Below the pieces are notes generated by a model that saw nothing but the letters and a program-made list of their open reading frames with translations, made no database searches and was not told where the DNA came from. This document shows positions 18,090-25,547 of a stretch of 64,000 nt of DNA, piece by piece (position 1 is the first letter of the stretch; the number at the start of each line of letters is the position of its first letter). A program made the position numbers and the translations under genes. Location of the stretch: assembly GCA_022819505.1 (NCBI GenBank), contig JAJEHD010000018.1:62001-126000 (forward strand). Direction: 5' to 3'. This stretch comes from Acidimicrobiia bacterium (GTDB lineage: Bacteria > Actinomycetota > Acidimicrobiia > Acidimicrobiales > Aldehydirespiratoraceae).

Positions 18090-20204
18090 ATGACGCGACT
18101 GCGCGTAACGGTCGTCTATGCCCTAGTGGCGCTACTGATGACCGGCCTGGTTCTGACAGTTCACGCCCAGGCGCAGGAGCCCGACCAGAGTGAGCCCACC
18201 AACCTGTCGTGTACGGCCGGCTCGTCGTCGATCACGGTGAGGTGGGACGCGGCTGCCGGGGCCGACAGCTACGACATCCTGGTCGCCGGCGAGCAGCAGA
18301 TCCAGCGTTCCACAACCGCGACCAGCGCCACCTTCAACGACCTGACGCCGGGCCTCTACCTGGTGGTCGTCACCCCCATCCGCGACGGCGAGCCCGGCAC
18401 CGGCAACGGAGTCAGCTGCACGATCCAGTCGACCACGACCACCACGACCACGACGACCACGACGACCACGACGACCACGACGACGACCACGACGACGACC
18501 ACGACGACGACCACGACGACGACGACCACGACGACGACGACCACGACGACGACGCCCACGACGACGCCCACCACGACGACGCCCACAACCACCACTACTA
18601 CGACGACGGTTCCGCCGACTGATCCGGCTCCGGAACCTGATCCCGATCCCTCGCCGGCCCTGGATGCGCCCGGCAACGTGTCGTGCACGGCCGGTTCGTC
18701 GTCGATCACGGTGGCGTGGAACGCCGTCACCGGCGCAGAGAGCTACCAGATCCTGGTGTGGGTCGACGCGGAGATAACGCGCTCAACCACTGGTACCAGC
18801 ATCACCTTCAGCGACTTGCAGCCGGGGCTCTACCTGTTCGTCGTTCACGCGGTCGGCAGCGACGGCCGCGGACCCGGCCGTGAGATCGGCTGCGCGCTTG
18901 TGGCACCCACCACGACGACGACGACCACCACCACCACGGTTCCGCCAACTGACCCGGCTCCGGATCCCGATCCTGAACCGGCTCTGGGAGCGCCCGGCAA
19001 CTTGTCGTGCACGACCAACTCGTCGTCGATCGCGGTGGCGTGGGGCGCGGTCGCCGGTGCCGAGAGCTATGACGTCGTGGTGTGGGGCCAGATGGAGACG
19101 ACGCGCTCGACCACCGGTACCAGCATCACCTTCAGTGGCTTGCAACCGGGAGCCTACGTGTTCGCGGTCTATGCGGTCGGCAGCGACGGCAGCGGACCTG
19201 GCAGCGAGGTCGGCTGCCTGGTCCACGCGCCCGATGCCCCGCCGCCCACCACGACCACAACTACGACGATTCCGCCGCCGCCCACCACCACGACGGTCCC
19301 GCCGGCCGAACCGGAGCCGGAGCCGGTGTCGGATCCTGAGCTGGCGGCGCCGGCCAACCTGTCGTGCACGGCTAGTTCGTCGTCGATAACGGTGACATGG
19401 GGCCCGGTCGCCGGTGCTGCGAGCTATGAGATCCGGGTGGTGGGCGACCTGGAGACGACGCGCTCGATTGCGGCCACCAGCGTCACTTTTGAGGACTTGC
19501 AGCCAGGCATCTACGTGTTCGTTGTTCACGCAGTCACTAGCGACGGCAGGGGAACCGGCGGTGAGGTGGGCTGCCTGATCCACGGGCCTGACCCGCCGCC
19601 GCAGCAGCTGGTTCCGCTGCCGGAGGGCCAGGCGGTGTCGTTCGATGATGTCGCAGACACCGATATTCTCGGCCCGGCGGTGCTCGCAGCGGCGCGCCGG
19701 GGGATCGTCACCGCCGCACCGGGCGGCGGCTACGAGCCGGACCGCTCTGCTACCAGGGCGGAGGTGGCGGCGCCGCTGGTGCGCCTCTGGCATGTGCTGG
19801 GCGGAGACTGCCCCGCGGGCGGCACGCGCTTCCGGGACATTGCGCCGGGCCAGCTTCGCAGCGACGCCGCCTGCCTTCAGGCTGTCGGCGTAACCGCGGG
19901 CACCACGCCCTCGACCTACTCGCCGGACAGGCCGGTCACCCGGGCCCAGACGGCATCCTTGCTCGTTCGCATGTGGCGACGCTCGGGCCGCGACTGCCCC
20001 GACGCCGAGCTGGCCTTCGAGGATGTCGACCCCTCAAGCGTTCACGCCGACGACATCGCTTGCCTGCACGCGCTCGGTGTCACCGCGGGCACCACTCCGA
20101 CTACATACGACCCGACCGGCTCGGTCACCAGAGCACAGGTGGCGACCTTCGGGCTGAGGCTCCATGACCTCATCCAGGAGGGCGACGGCGGTGCCGGCAC
20201 CTGA
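18090..20204 (+). CDS. Secreted FN3 / poly-threonine / SLH-domain surface protein
   Basis: Predicted cell-surface or S-layer-attached protein of 704 residues. A Sec signal peptide spans residues ~1-31 (VVYALVALLMTGLVLTVHAQA). Four related FN3-like domains start near residues 36, 193, 301 and 420, each with a conserved Cys near its start (LSC or VSC) and one near its end (SC or GC), which suggests an internal disulfide. Residues 115-173 are a nearly pure Thr run; shorter Thr/Pro linkers separate the other FN3 units. The C-terminal ~190 residues contain three SLH-like repeats (FDDVADTD, FRDIAPGQ, FEDVDPSS), each ending in a TRAQ/TRAE helix. ATG 18090 is chosen for the signal peptide; the open frame from 18015 adds no signal-like sequence. 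Ligand unknown. Confidence 0.85.
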   Translation: MTRLRVTVVYALVALLMTGLVLTVHAQAQEPDQSEPTNLSCTAGSSSITVRWDAAAGADSYDILVAGEQQIQRSTTATSATFNDLTPGLYLVVVTPIRDGEPGTGNGVSCTIQSTTTTTTTTTTTTTTTTTTTTTTTTTTTTTTTTTTTTTTTTTPTTTPTTTTPTTTTTTTTVPPTDPAPEPDPDPSPALDAPGNVSCTAGSSSITVAWNAVTGAESYQILVWVDAEITRSTTGTSITFSDLQPGLYLFVVHAVGSDGRGPGREIGCALVAPTTTTTTTTTTVPPTDPAPDPDPEPALGAPGNLSCTTNSSSIAVAWGAVAGAESYDVVVWGQMETTRSTTGTSITFSGLQPGAYVFAVYAVGSDGSGPGSEVGCLVHAPDAPPPTTTTTTTIPPPPTTTTVPPAEPEPEPVSDPELAAPANLSCTASSSSITVTWGPVAGAASYEIRVVGDLETTRSIAATSVTFEDLQPGIYVFVVHAVTSDGRGTGGEVGCLIHGPDPPPQQLVPLPEGQAVSFDDVADTDILGPAVLAAARRGIVTAAPGGGYEPDRSATRAEVAAPLVRLWHVLGGDCPAGGTRFRDIAPGQLRSDAACLQAVGVTAGTTPSTYSPDRPVTRAQTASLLVRMWRRSGRDCPDAELAFEDVDPSSVHADDIACLHALGVTAGTTPTTYDPTGSVTRAQVATFGLRLHDLIQEGDGGAGT
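18195..19583 (+). repeat. Four diverged FN3-domain coding repeats
   Basis: Repeat units begin at 18195, 18666, 18990 and 19347. Each encodes (P/A)xNxSCT, SSSI.V.W, a Tyr-rich strand, TRST or similar, the turn L(T/Q)PG.Y and a terminal SC or GC. Units 2 and 3 are the most alike at DNA level, which suggests stepwise duplication. Confidence 0.75.
18432..18608 (+). repeat. ACC/ACG threonine-codon microsatellite
   Basis: 59 consecutive codons, 56 Thr (ACC/ACG with a few ACA/ACT) and 3 Pro, without any other residue. It forms a long linker that is probably disordered and perhaps O-glycosylated. The tract should be prone to slippage, so its length may vary between strains. Other frames through it read as Asp/His- or Val-rich artefacts. 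Confidence 0.9.
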
Positions 20205-20218
20205 CCGCGACTGCGCCG

Positions 20219-20620
20219 TCAGTCCTGGGCTTCGGTCCATTCGTTGATGGCGGTCTCGCAGGGGCCGATCAGGGGGGCCACGACCGGGTAGCCGGCGTAG
20301 GGGGCCAGCATTATGAGGGTCTCGCGCAACTGGTCGGGGGTCAACTCGCCTCGCTTGAGGGCTGACTGGGCTTGGAGCTTCCACACGTCGGTGGAGCCCC
20401 GGGCCGCGATCACTCCCATTATGAGCAGGCGCCGGTCCCGGATCGACAGCACGTCGCGGTCCCACACCTCGGCGAACAGGCTCCGCATCATCACGTCGTT
20501 GAAGGCCATCGTCCCCTCGGGCAGGGCCGGAACCTCGCCCTGGTACACCTCGGCCACCATGGCGACGCCCCGCTCGTAGGTGTCGTCCGCGGGGGTGTCG
20601 GGGGAGTGGTCAGTGCTCAT
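20219..20620 (-). CDS. Carboxymuconolactone decarboxylase (CMD) family protein
   Basis: 133-residue all-alpha AhpD/CMD-like protein. It shows the family's pattern around FNDVMMRSLFAEVWDRD, LSIRDRRLLIMGVIAARGS, WKLQAQSALKRGELTPDQLRE and YAGYPVVAPL. The CxxC redox pair of AhpD-type peroxidases is absent, so a decarboxylase-like or non-redox role is more likely. ATG 20620 overlaps the upstream dehydrogenase by 4 bp. It is the last gene of a three-gene minus-strand operon P450-dehydrogenase-CMD. Substrate unknown. Confidence 0.85.
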   Translation of the reverse strand: MSTDHSPDTPADDTYERGVAMVAEVYQGEVPALPEGTMAFNDVMMRSLFAEVWDRDVLSIRDRRLLIMGVIAARGSTDVWKLQAQSALKRGELTPDQLRETLIMLAPYAGYPVVAPLIGPCETAINEWTEAQD

Positions 20621-21483
20621 TGGGACTCCTCGTCGTCCTCGTGGACGTTGTACACGGCGGGCATGGCCGCCCGCAGGGCCTCGACGACATCCGCCGCGCC
20701 GGGCCGGGTGGGGCCCAGCTCCAGCGCCAGCGACAGGTCCTTGGTGGCGATGCCCGCCTGGGTCTCCAGCATGGTCCGCAGCTCGCCATGGATGTGCTCG
20801 GCGGGGATGTCCAGCAGGGCGCAGTACTGCGCGGTCAGTGCTCCCAACTGGCCCATGAACCGCCAGGACTCCAGCAGCGCGGCCGTTTCGCCGCCGGTGC
20901 TGGCCACCATGTCGTGGGCGGTGGCGGCCGCCGCGAACTGGGCGTAAGTCATCACGTTGATGGCGATCTTGAGCACCGCACCCGCACCCACCGGACCGGC
21001 GTCGATGAGTGTGCCCGCGTAGACGTCGAGCACCTCCCGGGCCGACGCGGGCATGTCCGCCAACCCCCCGGCCAGCACGGTGAGGCTGCCCACTCTGGCG
21101 TTGTCGGCCCCGCCGGCCACGCAGGCGTCGAACACATCCACCCCCCACTCGGCGGCTGCACCCCGCGCCGCCAGGACTGTGTCGGGGTGCACCGTTGAGT
21201 GGATGAGCACGGTGAGCGCCTCATGGGCTCCCTCGGCTATGCCGCCAGGTCCCGACAGCACCGCCTCGATGTGGGCCGCGGCCGGCACGCAGATGCTCAC
21301 CACGTCGCTGGCCCGGGCCACCTCCGCGGCGCTGGCGCCCGCCTCAGCACCCAGCGAGACGGCCGCGTCCACCGCGGCGGGATCGATGTCGTGGACCGTG
21401 ACCGGTCCGCCCCCACAGCGGATCAGGTTCTCGGCCATGGCCGAGCCCATCATGCCCAGCCCGATGTAGCCGTAGCCGGTCAA
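20617..21483 (-). CDS. NAD(P)-dependent 3-hydroxyisobutyrate dehydrogenase-like oxidoreductase
   Basis: Beta-hydroxyacid dehydrogenase family enzyme (HIBADH/6PGDH type). The 288-residue product has the N-terminal nucleotide motif GLGMMGSAMAENL (residues ~8-20), an acidic residue after beta-2 (VHDIDPAAV, suggesting NAD), VAGGADNARVG in place of the usual substrate motif 'PVSGG', and the catalytic-lysine segment GAVLKIAINVM. It is coupled by 4-bp overlaps to the P450 upstream and the CMD gene downstream, so the three proteins probably act on one substrate or its products. Confidence 0.88.
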   Translation of the reverse strand: MTGYGYIGLGMMGSAMAENLIRCGGGPVTVHDIDPAAVDAAVSLGAEAGASAAEVARASDVVSICVPAAAHIEAVLSGPGGIAEGAHEALTVLIHSTVHPDTVLAARGAAAEWGVDVFDACVAGGADNARVGSLTVLAGGLADMPASAREVLDVYAGTLIDAGPVGAGAVLKIAINVMTYAQFAAAATAHDMVASTGGETAALLESWRFMGQLGALTAQYCALLDIPAEHIHGELRTMLETQAGIATKDLSLALELGPTRPGAADVVEALRAAMPAVYNVHEDDEESQ

Positions 21484-22706
21484 ACGGCGACGCTCTGCAG
21501 ACGCAGACCGGGGGTGAAGCTGATGGGCAGGTTCTTCCAGCCGCTCACGTTGCCGCTGTGGAAGCGGACCTTGTTGTCGTGGTCGACGATGTAGTCGCCC
21601 ATGCGCAGGTGGACCTCCTCCAGCGCGACCCGGCCCTCGAGGCGGGCCAGCGCGGCTCCGAGGCAGAAGTGGACGCCGTACCCGAAGCCGAGGTGCCGGT
21701 CGGCACGGCGGAAGATGTTGAACTGACGGGCAGTGGGCCCGAACTCCCGCTCGTCCTGGTTGGCCGCGCCGATCAGCAGCAGCACCGAGTCTCCCTCCCG
21801 CATCCGGTGGCCGTGCATTTCGACGTCGCGGGTGAGAGTGCGATGCATGTACTGGGTGGAGGTGTTGAAGCGGATCACCTCCTCGACCGCGTCGGCAATG
21901 AGCGACGGGTCGGCGATGAGCGCGGCCCGCTGGTCGGGATGGAGCGACAGCAGTTCCACCGCGTTGGCCACCATCTTGGCTGTCGTCTCGAAACCGGCGA
22001 ACGAGAACAGGAGGCAGAACCCGAGCAGTTCCCTCTCCGTCAGGGCCCGGCCGTCGACCTCCAGCTCAAGCAGGTCCGAGATGAGCCCCCGGCTGGGCAC
22101 CTCTCCGGCGCGTCGCCGGGCCAGGTCCTCGGTGAAGTAGGCGAGCACCTCGAAGATCGCCTCGACTGCATCCTTCGGGATCTCCATGGAGCCGTCCTCG
22201 CGGATCAGCCCCCGGTCGGCGCACTCTCGCACCATGTCCCGGTCAGAGGCGGGGATTCCGAGCACGGCCGAGATCACATCCATCGGGAAGCACCCGGCCA
22301 AGTCGACCACCAGGTCCGCGTGGCCCGACTCGATGATGTTGTCGATGTAGTGATTGACGATCCGGCGCACCTCGTCCTCCATCCCGGCCACCCGCCGGGG
22401 GGTGAACACCCGTGACACGAGGCCCCGAAGGGCGGTGTGCTCGGGAGGGTCGATCTCGATCAGCTCGTGGTATTCAGGGTGGGCGCGGTCGATGGGCCGT
22501 CTGGCCTCCAGGGCGACGCCACCGGCGGAGGAGTAGGTCTCGTAGTCCCGGAAGGCCTGCTGCACGTCGTCGAAGCGGCTCAGTGCCCAGAACTCCAGGT
22601 CCGGGTTCCAGTATGCGGGCGCCTCGTCGCGCAGCCGTTGGTAAGTGTCAAACGGATTGTCGTGCACCGTGAACGAGTAGGGGTTGTACACCAGCGGCGG
22701 GCCCAT
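21480..22706 (-). CDS. Cytochrome P450
   Basis: Soluble bacterial P450 monooxygenase of 408 residues. Visible signatures are the oxygen-activating I-helix AGFETT (in LLFSFAGFETTAKM), the K-helix ExxR in EEVIRFN, and the heme loop FGYGVHFCLG with Cys348 as axial ligand. ATG 22706 gives the usual N-terminus (MGPPLVYNPYSF). It leads a three-gene operon with an HIBADH-like enzyme and a CMD protein, and is divergent from the carnitine genes across 160 bp. No ferredoxin or reductase is adjacent. The substrate is unknown; a link to quaternary-amine catabolism is only positional. Confidence 0.93.
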   Translation of the reverse strand: MGPPLVYNPYSFTVHDNPFDTYQRLRDEAPAYWNPDLEFWALSRFDDVQQAFRDYETYSSAGGVALEARRPIDRAHPEYHELIEIDPPEHTALRGLVSRVFTPRRVAGMEDEVRRIVNHYIDNIIESGHADLVVDLAGCFPMDVISAVLGIPASDRDMVRECADRGLIREDGSMEIPKDAVEAIFEVLAYFTEDLARRRAGEVPSRGLISDLLELEVDGRALTERELLGFCLLFSFAGFETTAKMVANAVELLSLHPDQRAALIADPSLIADAVEEVIRFNTSTQYMHRTLTRDVEMHGHRMREGDSVLLLIGAANQDEREFGPTARQFNIFRRADRHLGFGYGVHFCLGAALARLEGRVALEEVHLRMGDYIVDHDNKVRFHSGNVSGWKNLPISFTPGLRLQSVAV

Positions 22707-22866
22707 GCGCCGATACTAGGTCAGCCTCTGGGCACCCGCTTCGGCAGTATTCGTAGCGCGTTCCGAATCCGCGTGAGGCGCGGCAAAGGCGCGATACTTC
22801 GCGGAGCACAGAGTCCGCGGCCCGCGGCGGGCGCACGGCTGGTATCGAGATCCGGAAGGGCGGAAG
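22707..22866. promoter_or_regulatory. Divergent intergenic region, P450 operon / carnitine operon
   Basis: The 160-bp gap must hold the promoters for both directions. I see no consensus -35/-10 pair or convincing operator palindrome. Short GC-rich self-complementary stretches (for example near 22805-22830) may form hairpins. Confidence 0.35.
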
Positions 22867-24360
22867 TTGACGGCGAGGAAGGTTGGGCTGGTCGGCACGG
22901 GAGTGATCGGCGCCGGGTGGGCGGTGCGCGTTCTGGCCCGGGGCTACGACGTGGTCGCTTGGGATCCCGCCGACGGCGCCGAGGACCGGCTCAGGGCCGC
23001 CGTCGAGCGGGCCTGGCCGTCGGCCATCCGTCTGGGCCTCTTCCCCGGCGCCGACCCGGACCGGCTGCGCTGGGCCCGCGGCCCCGAGGAGGTGGCCGAG
23101 TCGGCCGACTGGGTTCAGGAGAGCGCACCGGAGGACGAATCGGCGAAGCGGCCGCTGCTGCGCAGTCTGGACGCGGCTGCCGACCCCTCCGCCGTGATCG
23201 CCAGCAGCTCGTCGGGACTGTTGCCGAGCCGATTGGCCGAGGGACTGAGCCATCCCGAGCGGCTCCTCATCGGCCATCCGTTCAACCCGGTGTACCTGCT
23301 GCCGCTGGTCGAGGTGGTGCCCGGAGAGGCCACCAGCGACGAGACCGTCGCCGCGGCCGTGGCTCACTACGACGACTTGGTGATGCACCCGCTGGTGGTG
23401 CGCAACGAGGTGGAGGGCTACCTGTCGGACCGGCTCCAGGAGGCTCTGTGGCGCGAGAACCTGCACCTGGTGAACGACGGGGCGGCCACCACCGCCGAGC
23501 TGGACGACGCCATCGTCTACGGGCCGGGGCTGCGCTGGGCGGCCATGGGCACCAACCTCACCTTCCACCTGGCCGGCGGCCACGCCGGCATCCGCCACAT
23601 GCTGAGACAATTCGGACCGGCGCTGAAGCTGCCGTGGACCCGGCTCGAGGCCCCCGAGCTGACCGAGGATCTCGTCGAAGCCATGGCCGCAGGCTGCGAG
23701 GACCAGGCCGCGGGCCGGTCGATCGCCGAGCTGGAGCGCCAGCGCGACGACTCCTTGCTGGCGGTGATGCGTGCGCTGCGGGCCAGCGGCATCGGCGCGG
23801 GCCGCCTCATCGCCGAGCGGGAGGCCCGGATACTGGCCGCCGGAGCCGCAGCCGAGCCGTGGAGGCCGGGCGCCCCGGTCGCGGCTCCCCTGGAGCTGTA
23901 CACCGCGACCGTGGAGCCCGACTGGGTGGACTACAACGGCCACATGACCGAGTGGGCCTTCCTGGCCGCCTTCGGCTGGGCGTCCGACGCCCTCTTCCGC
24001 TACGTCGGGATCGATGAGGCCTACCGGGCCGGCGGTCACTCGTACTACACGGTCGAGACCCACCTGAACCACCGGCGGGAGGCCTCGGAGGGCGAGCGGT
24101 TGCAAATCACCACCCAGGTGCTGGGCAGCGACGCCAAGCGGCTGCACATCTTCCACACCATGCACCGGGGCGACGCCGGAGGAGGCGAGGTGGTCTGCAC
24201 CGGCGAGCAGATGCTGGTCCACGTGGACACCGGCGTGGGGCGCGGCGCCCCACTTCTCGACGGTCCGGCGGCCGCGGTGGCCGCCATCGGCGCCGCTCAC
24301 GCCTCCATGCCGGTGCCGCCGGAGGCGGGTCGCCGGATGGCGATCGGCGCCAGGGACTGA
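22867..24360 (+). CDS. L-carnitine dehydrogenase fused to a hotdog thioesterase
   Basis: Bifunctional enzyme of 497 residues. Residues ~1-325 are a 3-hydroxyacyl-CoA-dehydrogenase-type domain of the L-carnitine dehydrogenase subfamily: GTGVIGAGW (10-18) binds NAD with an acidic residue at AWDPAD, and IGHPFNPVYLLPLVEVV holds the catalytic His137. Residues ~335-480 are a hotdog thioesterase domain (EPDWVDYNGHMTEWAF, YTVETHLNHRREASEGE). In known proteins of this layout the first domain oxidises L-carnitine to 3-dehydrocarnitine and the second hydrolyses betainyl-CoA to glycine betaine. It starts at TTG 22867, with GGAAGGG about 6 nt upstream, and leads a four-gene operon. Confidence 0.85.
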   Translation: MTARKVGLVGTGVIGAGWAVRVLARGYDVVAWDPADGAEDRLRAAVERAWPSAIRLGLFPGADPDRLRWARGPEEVAESADWVQESAPEDESAKRPLLRSLDAAADPSAVIASSSSGLLPSRLAEGLSHPERLLIGHPFNPVYLLPLVEVVPGEATSDETVAAAVAHYDDLVMHPLVVRNEVEGYLSDRLQEALWRENLHLVNDGAATTAELDDAIVYGPGLRWAAMGTNLTFHLAGGHAGIRHMLRQFGPALKLPWTRLEAPELTEDLVEAMAAGCEDQAAGRSIAELERQRDDSLLAVMRALRASGIGAGRLIAEREARILAAGAAAEPWRPGAPVAAPLELYTATVEPDWVDYNGHMTEWAFLAAFGWASDALFRYVGIDEAYRAGGHSYYTVETHLNHRREASEGERLQITTQVLGSDAKRLHIFHTMHRGDAGGGEVVCTGEQMLVHVDTGVGRGAPLLDGPAAAVAAIGAAHASMPVPPEAGRRMAIGARD

Positions 24361-24380
24361 GTACAGAAGGAGGGCAGGTT

Positions 24381-25541
24381 TTGAACTTCTCGATCGACGA
24401 CTCCCAGCAGATGGTGGTCGACACCGTCCGAACGTTCGTAGAGCGCGAGCTGGTCCCCCACGAGGGCGAGGTGGAGCGCACCGGCCAGGTGCCCCCTGAG
24501 CTGGTGGAGGAGATCCGCGACAAGGCCATCGACGCCGGGCTCTACTCAGCCAACATGCCCGTCGAGCTCGGCGGGGGCGGGCTCGACGACCTGACCCTGG
24601 CCATGGCCGAGCGGGCCTTCGGCTGGACCGCATACGCCCTGCACTACATCGTGGCCCGGCCGTCCAACATCCTGCGGGCCTGCACCGGCGACCAGGTGGA
24701 GGAGTACCTGCTGCCCACGGTGCGGGGGGAGCGGGTGGAGTGCCTGGCCATGAGCGAGCCCGACGCCGGCTCCGACCTGCGGGGCATGGCCTGCCGGGCC
24801 GAGCGCCAGGGGGACCACTACGTAGTGAACGGCACCAAGCACTTCATCAGCCACGCCGACCTGGCCGACTACGTGATCCTGTTCGCGGCCACCGGCACCG
24901 TCGACAGCGGCAGGGGCCCCCGCAAGCAGATCTCGTCGCTGCTGGTGGACTTCGACACGCCGGGAGTGGAGCGGGTGCCGGGCTACAACTGCGTATCGAA
25001 CCGCGGCTACCACAACTTCATCCTCAACTTCGATGATGCCCGGGTACCCGCGTCCAAGCTGCTCGGCACCGAGCACCGGGGCTTCGAGGTGGCCAACGAG
25101 TGGCTTGGCAGCACCCGCCTCCAAGTGGCCGCGGTGTGCCTGGGACGGGCCGACCGGGCCCTGTCGGTGGCTCTCGACTGGGCCGCCACCCGGGAGCAGT
25201 TCGGGCAGCGGATCGGACGCTTCCAGGGGGTCTCGTTCAAGCTGGCCGACATGCGCACCCGGCTGCTGGAGGCCGAGCTGATGACCTACCGGGCCGCCTG
25301 GCTCTCGGCGCGGGGTGAGATGACCGACGCCGACGCGGCCATGGCCAAGCTGTCGGCCACCGAGATGCTGCAGTTCGTGTCGGACGAGGCCATCCAGATC
25401 CTCGGCGGGATGGGGCTGATGGACGAACTGCCGCTGGAGCGGATATGGCGGGACGCCCGCGTCGACCGGATATGGGACGGCACCAGCGAGATCCAGCGCC
25501 ACATCGTGTCCCGGGACATGCTGCGTCCTCTGGGCTGCTGA
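24381..25541 (+). CDS. Acyl-CoA dehydrogenase (candidate gamma-butyrobetainyl-CoA/crotonobetainyl-CoA enzyme)
   Basis: FAD-dependent acyl-CoA dehydrogenase of 386 residues. Signatures: CLAMSEPDAGSDLRGM with GTKHFISHADLADY (FAD and substrate binding), RVPASKLLG, and the C-terminal block RIWDGTSEIQRHIVSRDML. At the position of the catalytic Glu in the common YEGT motif this protein has Asp366 (WDGT). The start is TTG 24381, set by a perfect AAGGAGG at 24366-24372, 8 nt upstream. It lies between the carnitine dehydrogenase and the acyl-CoA ligase, so conversion of gamma-butyrobetainyl-CoA to crotonobetainyl-CoA is the most economical role. This is inferred, not shown. Confidence 0.85.
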   Translation: MNFSIDDSQQMVVDTVRTFVERELVPHEGEVERTGQVPPELVEEIRDKAIDAGLYSANMPVELGGGGLDDLTLAMAERAFGWTAYALHYIVARPSNILRACTGDQVEEYLLPTVRGERVECLAMSEPDAGSDLRGMACRAERQGDHYVVNGTKHFISHADLADYVILFAATGTVDSGRGPRKQISSLLVDFDTPGVERVPGYNCVSNRGYHNFILNFDDARVPASKLLGTEHRGFEVANEWLGSTRLQVAAVCLGRADRALSVALDWAATREQFGQRIGRFQGVSFKLADMRTRLLEAELMTYRAAWLSARGEMTDADAAMAKLSATEMLQFVSDEAIQILGGMGLMDELPLERIWRDARVDRIWDGTSEIQRHIVSRDMLRPLGC

Positions 25542-25547
25542 CGTGCT

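Noticed and set aside
18432..18608. CRISPR array or tandem-repeat RNA
   Set aside because: The unit is a 3-bp codon repeat without spacers and lies inside a gene frame.
18356..18730. Poly-Val and Asp/His-rich frames across the Thr tract
   Set aside because: They are the other reading frames of the ACC/ACG repeat; the plus-strand Thr frame has the signal peptide and FN3/SLH domains.
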